Part shown: positions 40,917 through 49,414 of the stretch, in pieces
Numbering within the stretch: the stretch's first letter is position 1
How the letters are laid out: every line of letters begins with the position of its first letter
DNA from: Streptomyces sp. NBC_01224
GTDB taxonomy: Bacteria; Actinomycetota; Actinomycetes; Streptomycetales; Streptomycetaceae
Assembly (NCBI RefSeq): GCF_036002945.1
Contig: NZ_CP108529.1
Location: forward strand, 6,443,001-6,507,000
Reading direction: 5' to 3'
DNA: 64,000 bases
Translations under genes and position numbers: made by a program
Notes under the pieces: generated by a model
The model's database searches: none
Seen by the model: only the letters and a program-made list of their open reading frames with translations
Told to the model about the DNA's origin: nothing

Positions 40917-41663
40917 ATGGGCGCCGATTTCGGCCGTTATCGCGGCTCAGAGAGCAAATTTTCCCAATGGCTTCGCCGCCGACCCAAACCGCAGCAGAGC
41001 GAGGTCGACGACACCGCCCGGGAGGCGCTGCTCCTGGCTGTCGCCGAGGCCGGAATGCCGATCGCGCCGGCCGCCCATCCGGTCGGCTACCGATGTTCGT
41101 GCGAACGCATCGGCTGTCCCACCCCCGCCCGGCACCCCATCTCCTTCGCCTGGCAGACGCAGTCCACCACCGACCGCGCCCAGATCGAGCGCTGGGCCCG
41201 CAGCCAGCCGCAGGCCAACTTCATCACCGCGACCGGCATGATCCACGACGTTCTCGACGTGCCGCTGTCCGCGGGCAGCCAGGCACTGGAACGGCTCCTC
41301 GCCGCAGGCATCGACGTCGGCCCCGTCGCCCGGTCCGGCGACGACCGGATGCTCTTCTTCACCGCCACCCGCGGTACGCCCGAGGACGAGGACGAGTGGT
41401 GGCCGTGCGAGCTGGACTGCCACCCCGAGACCATGGACGAGCATCCGGGACTGCGGTGGCACTGCCGCGGCAGCTACGTACTCCTGCCGCCGGCCAGGCT
41501 GCCCGGTGAGCTGGATGTGCAGTGGGTGCGGGGGCCGGAGAACCCGCTGCCCGATCCGCTGACGCTCCTGGAGACGCTCACCGATTCGTGTGCGCAGTAC
41601 GCGGACGCGGCGGACCAGAGCGATCTGGATCACGACTCGGTGGCGTGGCCGCTGAGCCGCTAG
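40917..41663 (+). CDS. Stand-alone bifunctional primase/polymerase-like protein, catalytic site degenerate
   Basis: The 248-residue protein matches the N-terminal prim-pol domain of actinobacterial replication-like proteins: CSCERIGCPTPARHPISFAW (zinc-knuckle-like), ANFITATGMIHDVLDVPLSAG and RWHCRGSYVLLPPARLPG. In active prim-pols the segment after the ATG has a D-x-D metal pair; here it reads LDVP, with the second Asp replaced. There is no helicase domain. It probably binds single-stranded DNA or acts in regulation rather than synthesis; this is an inference. Confidence 0.78.
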   Translation: MGADFGRYRGSESKFSQWLRRRPKPQQSEVDDTAREALLLAVAEAGMPIAPAAHPVGYRCSCERIGCPTPARHPISFAWQTQSTTDRAQIERWARSQPQANFITATGMIHDVLDVPLSAGSQALERLLAAGIDVGPVARSGDDRMLFFTATRGTPEDEDEWWPCELDCHPETMDEHPGLRWHCRGSYVLLPPARLPGELDVQWVRGPENPLPDPLTLLETLTDSCAQYADAADQSDLDHDSVAWPLSR

Positions 41664-41696
41664 CTCAATGACCGGGGCCGTCCGGTGGCCGCTCTG

Positions 41697-41746
41697 TCCT
41701 CAATCGCCGGACGGGCTCAACGACGTCCTCAATCGCCGGACGGGCC
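41697..41746. repeat. Tandem pair of REP-like word
   Basis: CCTCAATCGCCGGACGGGCT occurs at 41698-41717 and again, with only the last base changed (T to C), at 41727-41746. The same word (inverted, variant) is at 53215-53235 and a variant at 55420-55439. It lies in the gap between two convergent genes and may help end transcription. Confidence 0.75.
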
Positions 41747-41760
41747 TGTTCCTGCCCCGG

Positions 41761-42753
41761 TTACGACCCTTTCGCCGCCGTCAGGCCCGGCAGCCGGTTC
41801 AGCATGACCACCTTGCCGTCCCCGGCGCCCTTCTTCGGAACGAACACCAGCTGGCTGGAGACCCGCTCCTTGGTGAGGGTGGACTTCACCTCACCGGTCA
41901 GCAGCGCCTCCACATCCGCGTTGAGCGGCGGACGCAGGCCCTTTGCCGCGGTCTGCTGTTCGAAGTGCTTGCTGCTGAAGAAGACCAGCGCCCCGCCGTC
42001 GTCCGTCTTCAGGCCGAGCGGGGCGAACGTACCGCTGTCCAGCGGCTGGTCGATGTACTGGTACGAGAAGCCCGCCCGACGGGTGGTGCGGCGTGCGTCC
42101 CGCCAGCCCGAAGTGGCGGTGCCGGGGGCGAAGACGTCCGGGGTGCCTTTCTGCAGGTACTCCGTGTACTGGGTGCCCAAGTCCTCCGGCGCCACGGCCA
42201 GTTCGGAGCTGTCCGCGGCCACCGGCTCGGCCAGGCCGTCGTTGTCCTTCGTGAAGCCGGGCAGCTGGGACGGTGTGACGACCGACAGATAGGAGGCCTT
42301 CCACCCCGCGTCCGGCCCGGACTTGACGAAGACGACCAGCCAGCGGGTGTCCAGCTTTCCGCTGTCCTCGTCGCGGTTGGAGTCGGTGTCCGCGAGGAAC
42401 CACCGCGGCCAGCCGGCCTTCTTCGGGATGAGATACCTGGCGTCGGTCAGCTCCAACGGCGAGTGGTTCGCGTTGCCGTCCGGATTGTTCTTCTGCCGCG
42501 CCTTCAGCCCGGCCTGATTGATCGCGCCGAGCGGGCCCGTGACCCGGTCCGCGTCCAGAGCCGGGTCGTAGGCCTTGTCCGCCGCGTTGTACGCGCTGGT
42601 GAAGGCCTTCAGGGCCTGTGCGGCCTCAGACCTGGTTGCCGTCGGCACCACTTCCAGCTCGCCGTGCACCGTCACGCACCCGCTCGCCGTCATGGACAGC
42701 ACCGTCGCCGTCGCGAGCCCCGTCGCCAGCCGAATCGGCCTCAGGCTTCTCAT
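41761..42753 (-). CDS. Lipoprotein at the 3' end of the efe operon
   Basis: The 330-residue protein has a signal peptide and lipobox TASGC near 22-26. The mature part is hydrophilic with no recognised domain (RYLIPKKAGWPRWFLADTDSN, RWLVVFVKSGPDAGWKASYL). It starts 128 bp inside the EfeU gene in another frame, so the two overlap extensively. An alternative start closer to the EfeU stop would lose the signal. Position after efeO-efeB-efeU suggests an accessory role in iron uptake, but nothing in the sequence shows it. Confidence 0.8.
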   Translation of the reverse strand: MRSLRPIRLATGLATATVLSMTASGCVTVHGELEVVPTATRSEAAQALKAFTSAYNAADKAYDPALDADRVTGPLGAINQAGLKARQKNNPDGNANHSPLELTDARYLIPKKAGWPRWFLADTDSNRDEDSGKLDTRWLVVFVKSGPDAGWKASYLSVVTPSQLPGFTKDNDGLAEPVAADSSELAVAPEDLGTQYTEYLQKGTPDVFAPGTATSGWRDARRTTRRAGFSYQYIDQPLDSGTFAPLGLKTDDGGALVFFSSKHFEQQTAAKGLRPPLNADVEALLTGEVKSTLTKERVSSQLVFVPKKGAGDGKVVMLNRLPGLTAAKGS

Positions 42754-43597
42754 CCGTTGCTTTCTGCGCCTTCTGATCCGTCGCCCCCACTGACCGTCCG
42801 AACCCTACCGGGGCGAGGAACAGCGCGAGAGTGGGGATCAGATACAGCGCCCACACCGTGATCTGAAGAACGGTCGGGTCGGGCTGGAAGTTGAACGTGC
42901 CCTTCAGCAGCGTGCCGTACCAGCTGTCCGGCGGAATCGTGGCGCTGATGTCGAACGCCCTGTTGTGGATACCGCCCAGGAACTCGGCTTCCTGCAGGTC
43001 ATGGACGCCGTACGCGAGCACGCCCGCGGCGACGATCACCAGCATGCCGCCGGTCCAGGTGAAGAACTTCGACAGGTTGATCCTCAGCGCACCGCGGTAG
43101 AACAGCCAGCCCAGCACGACGGCGGCCGCGATGCCGAGGAACGCACCGATCATCGGGTGCCAGCCGTCGTCCGCCGCATGCACCGCACGCCACACGAACA
43201 GCGAGGTCTCCAGGCCCTCCCGGCCCACCGCGAGGAGCGCCGTGGCGACCAGCGCGCCGGTGCCCATCGCGAGTGCCGCGTCGAGCTTGCCGTGCAGCTC
43301 CGTCTTCAGGTGCCGCGCGGTGCGCCGCATCCAGAAGACCATCCAGGTGACCAGACCGACCGAGACGATCGACAGCGAACCGCCCAGCGCCTCCTGGGCC
43401 TTGAACGTCATCTCCTGCGAACCGAATTCGAGGCCGGCACCGAACGCCAGGCTGACGACGATCGCGATACCGACGCCGATCCAGATCGGCACCAGTTTGC
43501 TCTTGTTGCCGGTCTTCACCAGATAGGCGATGAGGATGCAGACGACCAGGCTGGCCTCAAGGCCTTCGCGCAGGCCGATCAGGAAGTTGCTGAACAC
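42626..43597 (-). CDS. efeU: Ferrous iron permease EfeU (FTR1 family)
   Basis: The 323-residue membrane protein has seven predicted helices and the two FTR1 iron-binding motifs LREGLEAS (8-15) and GREGLETS (near 125). It imports Fe2+ released by EfeO/EfeB. It begins with GTG 43597. The C-terminal 55-60 residues are a charged low-complexity tail (ATDEKPEADSAGDGARDGDG) that overlaps the start of the following lipoprotein gene. It lies third in the operon efeO, efeB, efeU. Confidence 0.93.
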   Translation of the reverse strand: MFSNFLIGLREGLEASLVVCILIAYLVKTGNKSKLVPIWIGVGIAIVVSLAFGAGLEFGSQEMTFKAQEALGGSLSIVSVGLVTWMVFWMRRTARHLKTELHGKLDAALAMGTGALVATALLAVGREGLETSLFVWRAVHAADDGWHPMIGAFLGIAAAVVLGWLFYRGALRINLSKFFTWTGGMLVIVAAGVLAYGVHDLQEAEFLGGIHNRAFDISATIPPDSWYGTLLKGTFNFQPDPTVLQITVWALYLIPTLALFLAPVGFGRSVGATDQKAQKATDEKPEADSAGDGARDGDGAVHDGERVRDGARRAGSGADGNQV

Positions 43598-43615
43598 GTT
43601 TCGGTTCCCTTTCCG

Positions 43616-44908
43616 TTACGAGAACAGCGCCCGGCCCCACCAGTCGTCCTTGTCGCGGACGCCCGGCGGGACGGCGAAGTGCGCCGAACCCACGTGCTGG
43701 ATGTACTGGTTGAGTGCGTCGTGCGCCGCGAGGCGGCGCTGCAGCGGAATGAATGCCTTGCGGACATCGCGCTGGTAGGCGAGGAAGAACAGCCCGGCGT
43801 CGAGCCGGCCGAGGCCGTCCGTACCGTCGGTGAAGGAGTAGCCGCGGCGCAGGATCGTCGCACCGTCGTTGCTGTCCGGGTGGGCGAGCCGCACATGCGC
43901 GGTCGGCAGCATCGCCTTCAGGAACGGCTCGTCGCGCTCCTTGGACTTGCCGACCGGTGCGCCCTCGCCCTTGTCCCGGCCGAAGACGTCCTCCTGCTCC
44001 TGGAGCGGGGCGCGGTCCCAGGTCTCGATGTGCATCCGGATGCGCCGGGCCACCAGGTACGAACCCCCGGTCATCCAGCCCGCCTTGTCCTTCTCGCCCA
44101 CCCACACGTGCTTGTCCAGGGCAGCGGTGTCGGTGCCGGAGATGTTCCGGGTGCCGTCCTTGAAGCCCATCATGTTGCGCGGGGTCTGGGCGTCGGGCGT
44201 CGTCGAGGATGTCTTGCCGAAGCCCAGTTGGGACCAGCGGATCGCGGTGCGGCCCATGCCGATCCTGGCGAGGTTGCGGATGGCGTGCACCGCGACCTGC
44301 GGGTCGTCCGCACACGCCTGGACGCATAGATCGCCGCCGCTGCGGGCCGTGTCGAGATTGTCGCCGGGGAACTTCGGCAGATCGACGAGCGACTCGGGAC
44401 GCCTGTCCTCCAGGCCGAACCGGCCCTTGGCGAAGAGCGAGGGGCCGAAGCCGATGGTGAGCGTGAGCCGGGACGGCTTGAGCCCCAGCGCCTCGCCCGT
44501 GTCGTCCGGCGGGGCCTGTGCGAGACCGCCGTAAGCACCGTCGCCGACCGCGTGACCGGCCGTCATCCGCTCGGCCGCCCGCGTCCACTCCTTGAGCAGT
44601 GCGATCAGCTCGGCGCGGTCCTTCGTCGTCACGTCGAACGCGGCGAAGTGCAGCCTGTCCTGTACGGCGGTGGCGATACCGGCCTGGTGCGGACCGTGGA
44701 ACGGCACGGCCGCACCGCTGTCCGCGGCCGGCACAGCGTCGCTCTCCGTACGCACCGCGGCGACCGCGCCACCGGCCGCGACCGCGCCCAGCGCAAGACC
44801 GGCGCCGCCCCAGCCGAGCAGTGCCCGACGGGACGGGGCACGGCCACCGGTCTCGGCGGTTGCCCCGGCGGCCTCGTCCACGGCGGTGTTCTGCGTCTTC
44901 TCCGACAT
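43616..44908 (-). CDS. efeB: Deferrochelatase / DyP-type peroxidase EfeB
   Basis: The 430-residue Tat-exported heme peroxidase has a signal APSRRALLGWGGAGLALGAV and DyP core motifs GFKDGTRN (distal Asp), LVARRIRMHIETWDR, and HVRLAHPDSNDGATILRRGY with axial His. EfeB supplies electrons or oxidant for iron handling by EfeO and has been reported to release iron from heme, fitting the nearby heme uptake genes. It ends close to the EfeU start. Confidence 0.94.
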   Translation of the reverse strand: MSEKTQNTAVDEAAGATAETGGRAPSRRALLGWGGAGLALGAVAAGGAVAAVRTESDAVPAADSGAAVPFHGPHQAGIATAVQDRLHFAAFDVTTKDRAELIALLKEWTRAAERMTAGHAVGDGAYGGLAQAPPDDTGEALGLKPSRLTLTIGFGPSLFAKGRFGLEDRRPESLVDLPKFPGDNLDTARSGGDLCVQACADDPQVAVHAIRNLARIGMGRTAIRWSQLGFGKTSSTTPDAQTPRNMMGFKDGTRNISGTDTAALDKHVWVGEKDKAGWMTGGSYLVARRIRMHIETWDRAPLQEQEDVFGRDKGEGAPVGKSKERDEPFLKAMLPTAHVRLAHPDSNDGATILRRGYSFTDGTDGLGRLDAGLFFLAYQRDVRKAFIPLQRRLAAHDALNQYIQHVGSAHFAVPPGVRDKDDWWGRALFS

Positions 44909-44927
44909 CCCGAAGCCTCCCCGCTCG

Positions 44928-46064
44928 TTACTTCGTCACCGCGGCGGCGAGCTTGGACAGCGGCTCGGCCAGCGCGTTGACCGCGTCCGACAGCTCCTTG
45001 CGGTCCGCCTTGCCGACCTTCTCGTACGAGGTGAACTCGTAGGAGCTCTTGTCCTTGCGGTACTTGTCCAGCAGTGTGTTCAGCTCCGCGAACCGCTTGT
45101 CCAGGGTCGCGGTCAGCGCCGCGTCGTTCTTCGAGGCGATCGGCTTCAGCAGCTCGTAGGACTTCTCCGCGCCCTCGACATTGCCCTTGAAGTCGATCAG
45201 GTCGGTGTGGCTGTAGCGCTCCTCCTCACCGGTGACCTTGCCCGTGGCGACCTCGTCGAGGAGCTCCTTGGCGCCGTTGGCCATCGAGGTCGGGGTGATC
45301 TCCGCCGTGCCGACCCGCTTCTGCCAGTCGAGCAGGTCCTTGTAGAGGACCGGGGCGAGAGCCTTCTCCTCGGCGCCGAGCTTCTTGTCGTGCCACAGCG
45401 CCTTCTCCAGGCGGTGCCAGCCGGTCCACTTCTGGCCGTCCTCCAGGCCGTCCTCCCGGAGGTCGACCTTCGGGTCGATGTCACCGAAGGACTCGGCGAC
45501 CGGCTCGGTGCGCTCCCAGCCGAGCCGGGAGTCGGCGTAGATCTTCTTGGCGGCCTCGATGTCACCGGCGGCGACGGCGTCCGTGAACTTCTTGGCCTTC
45601 GGCAGCGTCTCGTCGGCCTGGGCCTGGACGTAGGTGCGGTACTCCGCGACGGCCTTGTCCATCTCGGGGCTGCGCTTGGCGACGGAACCGCCGGTGACCT
45701 CGATCTGCTGCCGGATGCCCTCGCCCTTCATGCCGGGCTTGCAGACGACGTTGTACGAGCCGGCCTTCACCTCGGCCGTGATGGTGGCCTTGGTGCCGGG
45801 GCCGATGTTCTCGCGCTCGGCGGCGATGCGGTCGTCCGGGAAGAGGACGTAGACCTCGGTGACCTTCGAGCCCTTGTTCTGTACGGCCAGTTCGACGTGA
45901 CCGGCCGGGAGCTTTTTCTTCGAGAGCTCGCAGGCGTCGTCCTTCGCGACGACCTGCAGGGCGCCGTCGCCCTTGCCGTCGCTCTTCTGCGCGCAGCCCG
46001 TGACGGCGGTCAGGGCTGCCACCGTGGCGGCAGCGGTGGCGACGGAGAAACGAACGGCTCGCAT
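44928..46064 (-). CDS. efeO: EfeO-type iron-binding lipoprotein
   Basis: The 378-residue lipoprotein (lipobox AVTGC at 24) has an N-terminal cupredoxin-like domain (KDDACELSKKKLPAGHVELAV, AGSYNVVCKPGMKGEG) and a C-terminal peptidase-M75 domain with the HxxE iron site (TGWHRLEKALWHDKKL). EfeO receives Fe2+ at the membrane and passes it to EfeU. It is the first gene of the operon and has an iron box in its promoter region. Confidence 0.94.
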   Translation of the reverse strand: MRAVRFSVATAAATVAALTAVTGCAQKSDGKGDGALQVVAKDDACELSKKKLPAGHVELAVQNKGSKVTEVYVLFPDDRIAAERENIGPGTKATITAEVKAGSYNVVCKPGMKGEGIRQQIEVTGGSVAKRSPEMDKAVAEYRTYVQAQADETLPKAKKFTDAVAAGDIEAAKKIYADSRLGWERTEPVAESFGDIDPKVDLREDGLEDGQKWTGWHRLEKALWHDKKLGAEEKALAPVLYKDLLDWQKRVGTAEITPTSMANGAKELLDEVATGKVTGEEERYSHTDLIDFKGNVEGAEKSYELLKPIASKNDAALTATLDKRFAELNTLLDKYRKDKSSYEFTSYEKVGKADRKELSDAVNALAEPLSKLAAAVTK

Positions 46065-46132
46065 ACGGGCTCCACAGAGGATGAAGGAGAAGCAGGAGAA
46101 GGTCGGACAAAGACAGGTGAGGCGGACCTAAC

Positions 46133-46151
46133 TTAACCGAGGCTTACCTCA
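46133..46151. promoter_or_regulatory. Iron box upstream of efeO
   Basis: TTAACCGAGGCTTACCTCA matches 13 of 19 positions of TTAGGTTAGGCTAACCTAA, and GGCTTACCT is a strong core. It is about 70 bp upstream of the efeO start on the minus strand. It is weaker than the box before htaA but well placed. Confidence 0.6.
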
Positions 46152-46253
46152 CCGGTACCCACCTGCGCAGTGATTCAGCTCTCATCCCGGCGGTGCGGGA
46201 ACGAGGTGATCACGGGCGTCCCATGAAAGCCTCAGCATAAGGTCAAGTGATGG

Positions 46254-47093
46254 TCAAGTCTCTCGCGTCGGTATGACGAGGGGCGCCCCGGTCCGCGGAT
46301 GCGGGAACACCTCGACCGGCTGCCGGTAGACCTCGCCGAGCAGTTCGCCCGTGAACACCTCGGCGGGCGGGCCCGCCACCGCGATCCGCCCGTCGTGCAG
46401 CACGGCAGCCCGGTCCGCGTACGCCGCGGCCAGCCCCAGATCGTGCAGCACGACGACGACCGCGTCACCGGCGGCGGCCCGATCCCGGCAGATCCGCAGC
46501 ACCAGTTCCTGGTGACGCAGATCGAGCGCGGCGGTCGGCTCGTCCAGCAGCAGCAGCGGGGCGCGCTGCGCCAGCACCCTGGCCAGCGCGACCCGGGCCC
46601 GTTCGCCGCCGGACAGCGCGGAGAAGGGGCGCCCGGTGAACTCGGTCACCTCGGTGGCCGCCATCGCCGCGGCGATGGCCGGATCGTCCTCGTCCGCCCG
46701 TTCCGTCCCGGCCCACGGCGCCCGCCCCATGCGTACGACGTCCTCCACCGGGAAGGGGAACGACAGTGCGGCGGACTGCGGCAGCACCGCCCGGCGCAGG
46801 GCCAGTTCGGGGGCCGACCAGTCGGTGACCGGGCGTCCGTCGATCCGTATCTCACCGCTCTCGGCGGGCAGATCGGCGGCCAGCGCCGCCAGCAGGGTCG
46901 ATTTCCCGGCCCCGTTGGGACCGACGAGTGCCAGCACCTCGCCCGCGTACGCGGTCAGTTCGATGGAGTCGAGTACCGGCCGCTGCCCCAGCCGCACCCG
47001 CAGCCCGCGCGCCTCGACGACGGGGGAGCCGGGGGAGACGGCAGCGGGCAGCTGCCGGCCCCGTACCCGGAACGGGTTCTTCAAGGCCCTCAT
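46254..47093 (-). CDS. hmuV: Heme ABC transporter ATP-binding protein HmuV
   Basis: The 279-residue ATPase has Walker A VGPNGAGKST, Q-loop LPQSAALSFPFPVEDVV (typical of HmuV), signature LSGGERARVALARVL and Walker B LLLLDEPTAALD. The ATG (47093) shares an ATGA overlap with the hmuU stop. It energises heme import with HmuT and HmuU and lies last in the operon hmuT, hmuU, hmuV. Confidence 0.93.
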   Translation of the reverse strand: MRALKNPFRVRGRQLPAAVSPGSPVVEARGLRVRLGQRPVLDSIELTAYAGEVLALVGPNGAGKSTLLAALAADLPAESGEIRIDGRPVTDWSAPELALRRAVLPQSAALSFPFPVEDVVRMGRAPWAGTERADEDDPAIAAAMAATEVTEFTGRPFSALSGGERARVALARVLAQRAPLLLLDEPTAALDLRHQELVLRICRDRAAAGDAVVVVLHDLGLAAAYADRAAVLHDGRIAVAGPPAEVFTGELLGEVYRQPVEVFPHPRTGAPLVIPTRET

Positions 47094-48199
47094 GCCCAAC
47101 CACCTTGCTTGCGACGGGTTCTGCGCAGCAGCCAGAAGAAGAATGGGCTGCCGAAGAGCGCGGTCAGCACGCCGAGCGGCAGCTCGGCGGGATCGGCGAC
47201 GGTACGGGCCGCGAGATCGCCCGCCACCAGCACCAGGGCGCCGCCGAGCGCGCTGCCGGGGACGAGAAAGCGGTGCCCGGGACCGTTCGCCATCCGCAGC
47301 AGATGCGGAACCAGCAGCCCCACGAACGAGATGATCCCGGCGACCGCCACCGCGGCCGCGGTCAACAGCGCCACGACGAGGACGAGCGTGATCCGGAGCC
47401 GCTCGACATCGACCCCCAGATGCCGGGCGGGCCGCTCGCCCAGCGCGAGGAGGTCCAGCTTCCTGGCGTAGAACGGCGCGACGAGCAGCCCGAGCACCGC
47501 ACAAGGCAGCACGGCGAGCACCTTGGGCCAGGTCGCCTGGGCCAGCGAACCCAGCTGCCAGAAGGTGATCTGCGAGATCTGCGCGTTGTCGGCGAAGAAG
47601 ACGAACAGCCCGATCAGCGCACCCGCGAAGGCATTGACCGCGATCCCGGTGAGGATGAGCGTCACGACCTCGGTCCGCCCGCCCGACCGCGACAGCGCGT
47701 ACACCAGCAGTACGGTCGCGAGCCCGGCGGCGAACGCGCAGACGGTGATCGTCCAGTTGCCGAAGAAATTCAGCCCGAGCGCGATCGAGGCGACCGCGCC
47801 CACCGCCGCACCGGAGGAGATCCCGATCACCCCGGGCTCGGCGAGCGGATTGCCGAACACACCCTGCATCAGGGCGCCCGCGCAGCCCAGCGACGCCCCG
47901 ACGAGCAGGGCGAGGACGACTCTCGGCAGCCGTACGTTCCACAGCACGCTCTCACCGACCCGGTCCAGCGTGGCTCCACCGAGCCCGAGCCGGTGCTGGA
48001 CGGAGCCGAGGACATCGCCGAGCGGGATGCTGTACGCGCCGAGCCCGGCGGAGAGCAGAGCGCACACCACGAGAGCGGCGAGCAGCCCTGCGGTCAGGGC
48101 GAAGGGGGCGGAGCGCCGGGGCTTCGATGCCGTCGGCGGCTGAGGCTCCGGTTTCATGGGAGCGCCCGGCCGGGTGCGTTCCTCGTACGAGGTGGTCAC
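47090..48199 (-). CDS. hmuU: Heme ABC transporter permease HmuU (FecCD family)
   Basis: The 369-residue protein has about ten membrane helices, GVFGNPLAEPGVIGISSGAAVGA (the ATPase coupling region), GGRTEVVTLILTGIAVNA and GFVGLLVPHLLR-like sequence (SFVGLLVPHLLRM). It moves heme across the membrane. Its start overlaps the hmuT stop by 4 bp (48196-48199), so the three genes are translationally coupled. Confidence 0.94.
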   Translation of the reverse strand: MTTSYEERTRPGAPMKPEPQPPTASKPRRSAPFALTAGLLAALVVCALLSAGLGAYSIPLGDVLGSVQHRLGLGGATLDRVGESVLWNVRLPRVVLALLVGASLGCAGALMQGVFGNPLAEPGVIGISSGAAVGAVASIALGLNFFGNWTITVCAFAAGLATVLLVYALSRSGGRTEVVTLILTGIAVNAFAGALIGLFVFFADNAQISQITFWQLGSLAQATWPKVLAVLPCAVLGLLVAPFYARKLDLLALGERPARHLGVDVERLRITLVLVVALLTAAAVAVAGIISFVGLLVPHLLRMANGPGHRFLVPGSALGGALVLVAGDLAARTVADPAELPLGVLTALFGSPFFFWLLRRTRRKQGGWA

Positions 48200-49278
48200 T
48201 TGCCCGCCCCGTCCTTCGGGTAGAGCTGCGCGATGAGTTCGCTCAGCACCCGGTCCGTGCGCGGCCCGTAGTTCAGCAGCACGCCGTCGTCGATGGAGAC
48301 GATCCGCCGGTCCATCCCGGCCGGGGTCTCGGCGACGCCCGGGATCTTCACCAGACCGTCGACGCCGCCCACCGATTCGAGTCCCTTGCTCATCACCAGA
48401 ATGGCGTCGGGGGCTGCCTTGGCGAGGGCCTCGCTGGTGATGGCGGTGAAGTCCCTCTTCAGCCCGGACGCCTTGCCCGCGTCGACGGCTCCCGCCGCTT
48501 CGAGGAGCGAGCCGGCACCGGACTCCCGGCCGCCCAGCAGATATACGGAGGCCGAGCCGCGCAGATAGAGGAAGGCGACCCGAGGCTTCTTCCGTCCGTC
48601 CGCCGGGACGGGCACGGACTCCCGTACGGCGTCGATGCGCGACCGGGTGCGCGACTTCAGTTCGGTGCCCGAGTCCGGCACGCCCAGGGCCGCCGCCACG
48701 GTGTCGATCCGGCGGCCGACATCGGCGAGTTCCTTGGCCGGTTCGACGACGACGAGCGGAATGCCGGCATCCCGGATCTGGCCGATGGCTTCGGCGGGGC
48801 CGGTCGTGGTGTCCGCGAGGACGACGGTCGGCCTCAGCGACAGCACGCTCTCCGCCGAGACGTCATGGGCGCGGGTCACCACCGGGAGTTTCGCCGCCTG
48901 TTCGAAGGTGGCGGTGATGTCACGGGCCACGACCTGCTTGCCGAGGCCGAGGGTGAAGACGATCTCGCTCAGGCTGCCGGTCAGCGGAACGATCCGGTCC
49001 GTCGAGGCGACGGTGACCTCGGCGCCGTCCGCCGACTTCACCGTGACCGGCAACTGCGGCTTCGGAGCGGTGGCCAGGGGCTCGACGCGGTCGGCCGCGG
49101 CGCTCCTGGAACCGGCGGCAGGAGTCCCCGTATCCGTACCGCCGCCGCAGCCCGTCAGAACGAGGGCCAGGGCGACGACGGCCGTCAGTGCACCCAGCGG
49201 TCCACGGGTCCTGACCGGCCCGCGCCCTGGCCGTCGGGCGCCCGGGCCCGACGTGGCGAAGTCCTGCGAGAAGCGCAC
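48196..49278 (-). CDS. hmuT: Heme-binding lipoprotein HmuT
   Basis: The 360-residue substrate-binding lipoprotein has lipobox VLTGC after a basic and hydrophobic signal, then VTVASTDRIVPLTGSLSEIVF, SLRPTVVLADTT and the helical C-terminal domain typical of periplasmic heme proteins. GTG 49278 is taken as start (AGGACGG upstream); the longer frame passes through the iron box region. Heme is probably handed over from the surface HtaA proteins divergent to it. Confidence 0.92.
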   Translation of the reverse strand: MRFSQDFATSGPGARRPGRGPVRTRGPLGALTAVVALALVLTGCGGGTDTGTPAAGSRSAAADRVEPLATAPKPQLPVTVKSADGAEVTVASTDRIVPLTGSLSEIVFTLGLGKQVVARDITATFEQAAKLPVVTRAHDVSAESVLSLRPTVVLADTTTGPAEAIGQIRDAGIPLVVVEPAKELADVGRRIDTVAAALGVPDSGTELKSRTRSRIDAVRESVPVPADGRKKPRVAFLYLRGSASVYLLGGRESGAGSLLEAAGAVDAGKASGLKRDFTAITSEALAKAAPDAILVMSKGLESVGGVDGLVKIPGVAETPAGMDRRIVSIDDGVLLNYGPRTDRVLSELIAQLYPKDGAGK

Positions 49279-49370
49279 TGGGGCACCGTCCTGTCGTTCT
49301 GCGGTGAGCAGTTGGCAATGTTTTGCGAGCAATGTGACGGAAGGGGGTACCGCCACAAGATCTACATAGC

Positions 49371-49389
49371 TTAGGTTAGCCTTACCTGA
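49371..49389. promoter_or_regulatory. Strong iron box in hmuT-htaA divergent region
   Basis: TTAGGTTAGCCTTACCTGA matches the DmdR1/IdeR consensus at 16 of 19 positions. It is 26 bp upstream of the htaA start and about 93 bp from the hmuT start, so one repressor site could serve both directions. Confidence 0.88.
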
Positions 49390-49414
49390 CTTTCTAGACC
49401 TCGGAGGGGTCCTC

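Noticed and set aside
48127..49374. Plus-strand 415-codon frame opposite hmuT
   Set aside because: Antisense shadow; HmuT has a clear lipobox, fold and operon position.
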